Positions 61,666 through 64,000 of a DNA stretch of 64,000 nucleotides are shown piece after piece. The notes below the pieces were generated by a model. The model was not told the DNA's origin. It made no database searches and was given only the letters and a program-made list of their open reading frames with translations. The stretch comes from Streptomyces sp. TS71-3 (GTDB lineage Bacteria > Actinomycetota > Actinomycetes > Streptomycetales > Streptomycetaceae). Each line of letters begins with the position of its first letter. Position 1 is the first letter of the stretch. The stretch is from positions 248,001 through 312,000 of the forward strand of contig NZ_BNEL01000001.1 of NCBI RefSeq assembly GCF_018327685.1, read 5' to 3'. The position numbers and the translations under genes are program-made.

Positions 61666-62226
61666 ATGCGGGTGGACGCGAAAGACATGGGCACCGACCT
61701 CAAGTCGGTGCTCATCACCGAAGAAGAGATCCGCGCGAGGCTGGGGGAACTGGCCGCGAAGATCGACGACGCCTACGCGGGCAAGGACCTGCTGATCGTC
61801 GGCGTCCTCAAGGGCGCCGTGATGGTCATGGCGGACCTGGCCCGCGCGCTGTCCACCCCCGTGACGATGGACTGGATGGCCGTGTCGTCGTACGGCGCGG
61901 GCACCCAGTCCTCCGGTGTGGTGCGGATCCTCAAGGACCTCGACACCGACATCAAGGGCCGGCACGTCCTCATCGTCGAGGACATCATCGACTCGGGGCT
62001 GACGCTGTCCTGGCTCATCTCCAACCTCGGCTCGCGCGAGCCGGCCTCCCTCAAGGTGTGCACGCTGCTGCGCAAGCCGGAGGCGGCCAAGGTCGCGATC
62101 GACGTGGAGTGGGTCGGCTTCGACATCCCCAACGAGTTCGTCGTGGGCTACGGCCTGGACTACGCCGAGAAGTACCGGAACCTCTCCTTCGTCGGCACCC
62201 TGGCCCCGCACGTGTACGGCGGCTGA
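61666..62226 (+). CDS. hpt: Hypoxanthine phosphoribosyltransferase
   Basis: A 186-residue purine-salvage enzyme making IMP/GMP from hypoxanthine or guanine with PRPP. The PRPP motif is [17 protein letters not shown] (about 103-119), the N-terminal loop [18 protein letters not shown], and the base-contact end [20 protein letters not shown] is family-typical. ATG 61666 gives MRVDAKDMG, as in other Streptomyces; 77 bp after tilS, probably co-transcribed. Confidence 0.96.
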   Translation: MRVDAKDMGTDLKSVLITEEEIRARLGELAAKIDDAYAGKDLLIVGVLKGAVMVMADLARALSTPVTMDWMAVSSYGAGTQSSGVVRILKDLDTDIKGRHVLIVEDIIDSGLTLSWLISNLGSREPASLKVCTLLRKPEAAKVAIDVEWVGFDIPNEFVVGYGLDYAEKYRNLSFVGTLAPHVYGG

Positions 62227-62447
62227 CCCGGTCCGAGGGCCCTCGCGGACGCCGGTGCCCGGCGGCTGTGACGTAGCCCGGACACAGGACGGGAACCCTC
62301 GTGGCGTTTGAGCCGTTGGAGCATGCGAAGACGGGAACGCCGGTCATACCCGGGAGCTACGGGTGACAATGCTGGGGTACCGTCCGAAGAACAGTTTTTA
62401 TCAAACTCACTATGGCAGGAGGGACGGGGCGGCACCGCTCCGTATGG

Positions 62448-64000
62448 ATGGACGTGAAGCGATACTTCCGTGGGCCGGTCATGTGGATCGTGCTGGCCGT
62501 CCTTGCCGTGGTCGTGTTGATGCAGGTCGTCGGTTCGTCCGGTGGCTACAAGACAGTGGACACCGGTCAGGTCGTACAGGCGATCGACAGGAACCAGGTA
62601 CAGCAGGCCAAACTCACCACTGGCGACGAGCAGACCATCAAGGCCCAGCTCAAGAACGGCCAGAAGGTAGAGGGCAGCAACAAGATCCAGTCGAGCTACA
62701 TCGGCGACCAGGGCAACGACCTGGCCAAGTCCCTGCAGGCCAAGTTCGAGGGCAAGCAGATTCCGGACGGCTATACGGTCTCGCCCTCGAAGCAGAACCC
62801 GTTCGTCGGGATCCTGCTCTCGCTGCTGCCGTTCGTGCTGATCGTCGTGGTCTTCCTGTTCCTGATGAACCAGATGCAGGGCGGCGGCTCCCGAGTGATG
62901 AACTTCGGGAAGTCCAAGGCCAAGCTGATCACCAAGGACACCCCGAAGACGACCTTCAATGACGTGGCCGGCTGCGACGAGGCCGTCGAGGAGCTCCAGG
63001 AGATCAAGGAGTTCCTCCAGGAGCCCGCCAAGTTCCAGGCCGTCGGCGCCAAGATCCCCAAGGGCGTGCTGCTCTACGGCTCGCCCGGTACCGGCAAGAC
63101 GCTCCTGGCGCGTGCCGTCGCGGGCGAGGCCGGCGTGCCGTTCTACTCGATCTCGGGTTCCGACTTCGTCGAGATGTTCGTGGGTGTCGGTGCCTCCCGG
63201 GTGCGTGACCTCTTCGAGCAGGCCAAGGCGAACGCCCCGGCCATCGTCTTCGTCGACGAGATCGACGCCGTCGGCCGGCACCGCGGCGCGGGCCTCGGCG
63301 GCGGCCACGACGAGCGCGAGCAGACGCTGAACCAACTCCTCGTCGAGATGGACGGCTTCGACGTCAAGGGCGGCGTGATCCTGATCGCGGCAACCAACCG
63401 GCCGGACATCCTGGACCCGGCGCTGCTGCGCCCGGGCCGGTTCGACCGTCAGATCGCCGTCGACCGCCCCGACATGCAGGGCCGTCTGGAGATCCTCAAG
63501 GTCCACCAGAAGGGCAAGCCGGTCGCGCCGGACGTGGACCTCTCGGCCGTCGCCCGCCGCACCCCCGGCTTCACCGGCGCCGACCTGAGCAACGTCCTCA
63601 ACGAGGCCGCGCTGCTCACCGCCCGCAGCAACCGCAAGCTGATCGACAACCAGATGCTGGACGAGGCGATCGACCGCGTCGTGGCGGGCCCGCAGAAGCG
63701 GACCAGGATCATGTCCGACAAGGAGAAGAAGATCACCGCGTACCACGAGGGCGGGCACGCCCTGGTCGCGGCGGCCTCACCCAACTCCGACCCGGTACAC
63801 AAGATCACGATCCTGTCCCGCGGCAGAGCCCTGGGGTACACGATGGTCCTCCCCGACGAGGACAAGTACTCCACGACTCGGAACGAGATGCTCGACCAGC
63901 TCGCCTACATGCTGGGGGGCCGGGCCGCGGAGGAGCTCGTCTTCCACGACCCGACCACCGGTGCGGCGAACGACATCGAGAAGGCCACCGCAACGGCCCG
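62448..64000 (+). CDS. ftsH: ATP-dependent zinc metalloprotease FtsH, C-terminus cut by window edge
   Basis: Membrane-anchored AAA protease degrading misfolded membrane and regulatory proteins. 517 residues are visible. Two TM segments: [17 protein letters not shown] (about 12-28) and [20 protein letters not shown] (about 120-139). AAA module: Walker A GSPGTGKT (211-218, Ser where GPPGTGKT is usual), Walker [15 protein letters not shown] motif [20 protein letters not shown]. The zinc site HEGGH follows. ATG 62448 gives [13 protein letters not shown]. The C-terminal coiled coil lies beyond the edge. Confidence 0.96.
   Translation, partial: MDVKRYFRGPVMWIVLAVLAVVVLMQVVGSSGGYKTVDTGQVVQAIDRNQVQQAKLTTGDEQTIKAQLKNGQKVEGSNKIQSSYIGDQGNDLAKSLQAKFEGKQIPDGYTVSPSKQNPFVGILLSLLPFVLIVVVFLFLMNQMQGGGSRVMNFGKSKAKLITKDTPKTTFNDVAGCDEAVEELQEIKEFLQEPAKFQAVGAKIPKGVLLYGSPGTGKTLLARAVAGEAGVPFYSISGSDFVEMFVGVGASRVRDLFEQAKANAPAIVFVDEIDAVGRHRGAGLGGGHDEREQTLNQLLVEMDGFDVKGGVILIAATNRPDILDPALLRPGRFDRQIAVDRPDMQGRLEILKVHQKGKPVAPDVDLSAVARRTPGFTGADLSNVLNEAALLTARSNRKLIDNQMLDEAIDRVVAGPQKRTRIMSDKEKKITAYHEGGHALVAAASPNSDPVHKITILSRGRALGYTMVLPDEDKYSTTRNEMLDQLAYMLGGRAAEELVFHDPTTGAANDIEKATATA

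Overview
The window is high-GC actinobacterial DNA and almost certainly Streptomyces. It has G/C-rich third positions, many GTG/TTG starts behind GGAGG-type ribosome sites, a tipA gene with its characteristic promoter, a WhiJ-type regulator/DUF397/ATPase cluster, and the interspersed 'GGGGCGCGGGGAACTGCGC' repeats of Streptomyces chromosomes. From memory, the right part (tipA, thrE-like, ppa, dacB, tilS, hpt, ftsH) resembles the conserved core of S. coelicolor.

Positions 1 to about 16.9 kb are the right-hand part of a tRNA-integrated mobilizable element. The tyrosine integrase runs off the left edge and follows an XRE regulator. A small AlpA/Xis-like protein, a frameshifted DUF3631 protein, a DUF2637 membrane protein, a MobC-like protein and a relaxase form the maintenance and mobilization part. 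No FtsK/TraB translocase is visible, so the element looks mobilizable rather than self-transmissible. Cargo at 8.0-15.5 kb is a minus-strand set (hypothetical, APH-fold kinase, SAM methyltransferase, HAD phosphatase, two NUDIX hydrolases), facing a plus-strand pair (XRE-TPR regulator, NUDIX). An IS481-type insertion with a 6-bp target duplication splits the minus-strand set. An IS5-type element lies near the right end. The element ends in a 45-bp 3' fragment of tRNA-Thr(CGT). A second, decayed copy of that fragment lies 1.4 kb further on, and between the two is a VapBC toxin-antitoxin pair, as expected for the scar of an earlier integration.

Positions 18.3-62 kb are ordinary chromosome with accessory genes: FMN reductase, HD hydrolase, alpha/beta hydrolase, two AhpD-like proteins, a CGNR regulator, an amidotransferase, MarR with a cytochrome P450, a Tat-exported polysaccharide lyase (PL8), an MFS exporter, a blaB-blaA/blaL beta-lactamase locus, a family A DNA polymerase-like protein, a lipoprotein and a FUSC transporter. 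These are followed by the WhiJ-type cluster, aldehyde dehydrogenase, PadR, glutamate decarboxylase, tipA, a DHA2 exporter fused to carboxypeptidase-regulatory-like domains with a divergent TetR regulator, DedA and ThrE.

The right end is core: ppa and dacB (divergent), a zinc metalloprotease, tilS, hpt and ftsH (cut by the window edge). Intergenic DNA is rich in repeats (75-bp minisatellite, 7-, 6- and 24-bp tandem repeats, dispersed families) and operator-like palindromes, including an orphan LacI-type promoter/operator with no sugar gene behind it.
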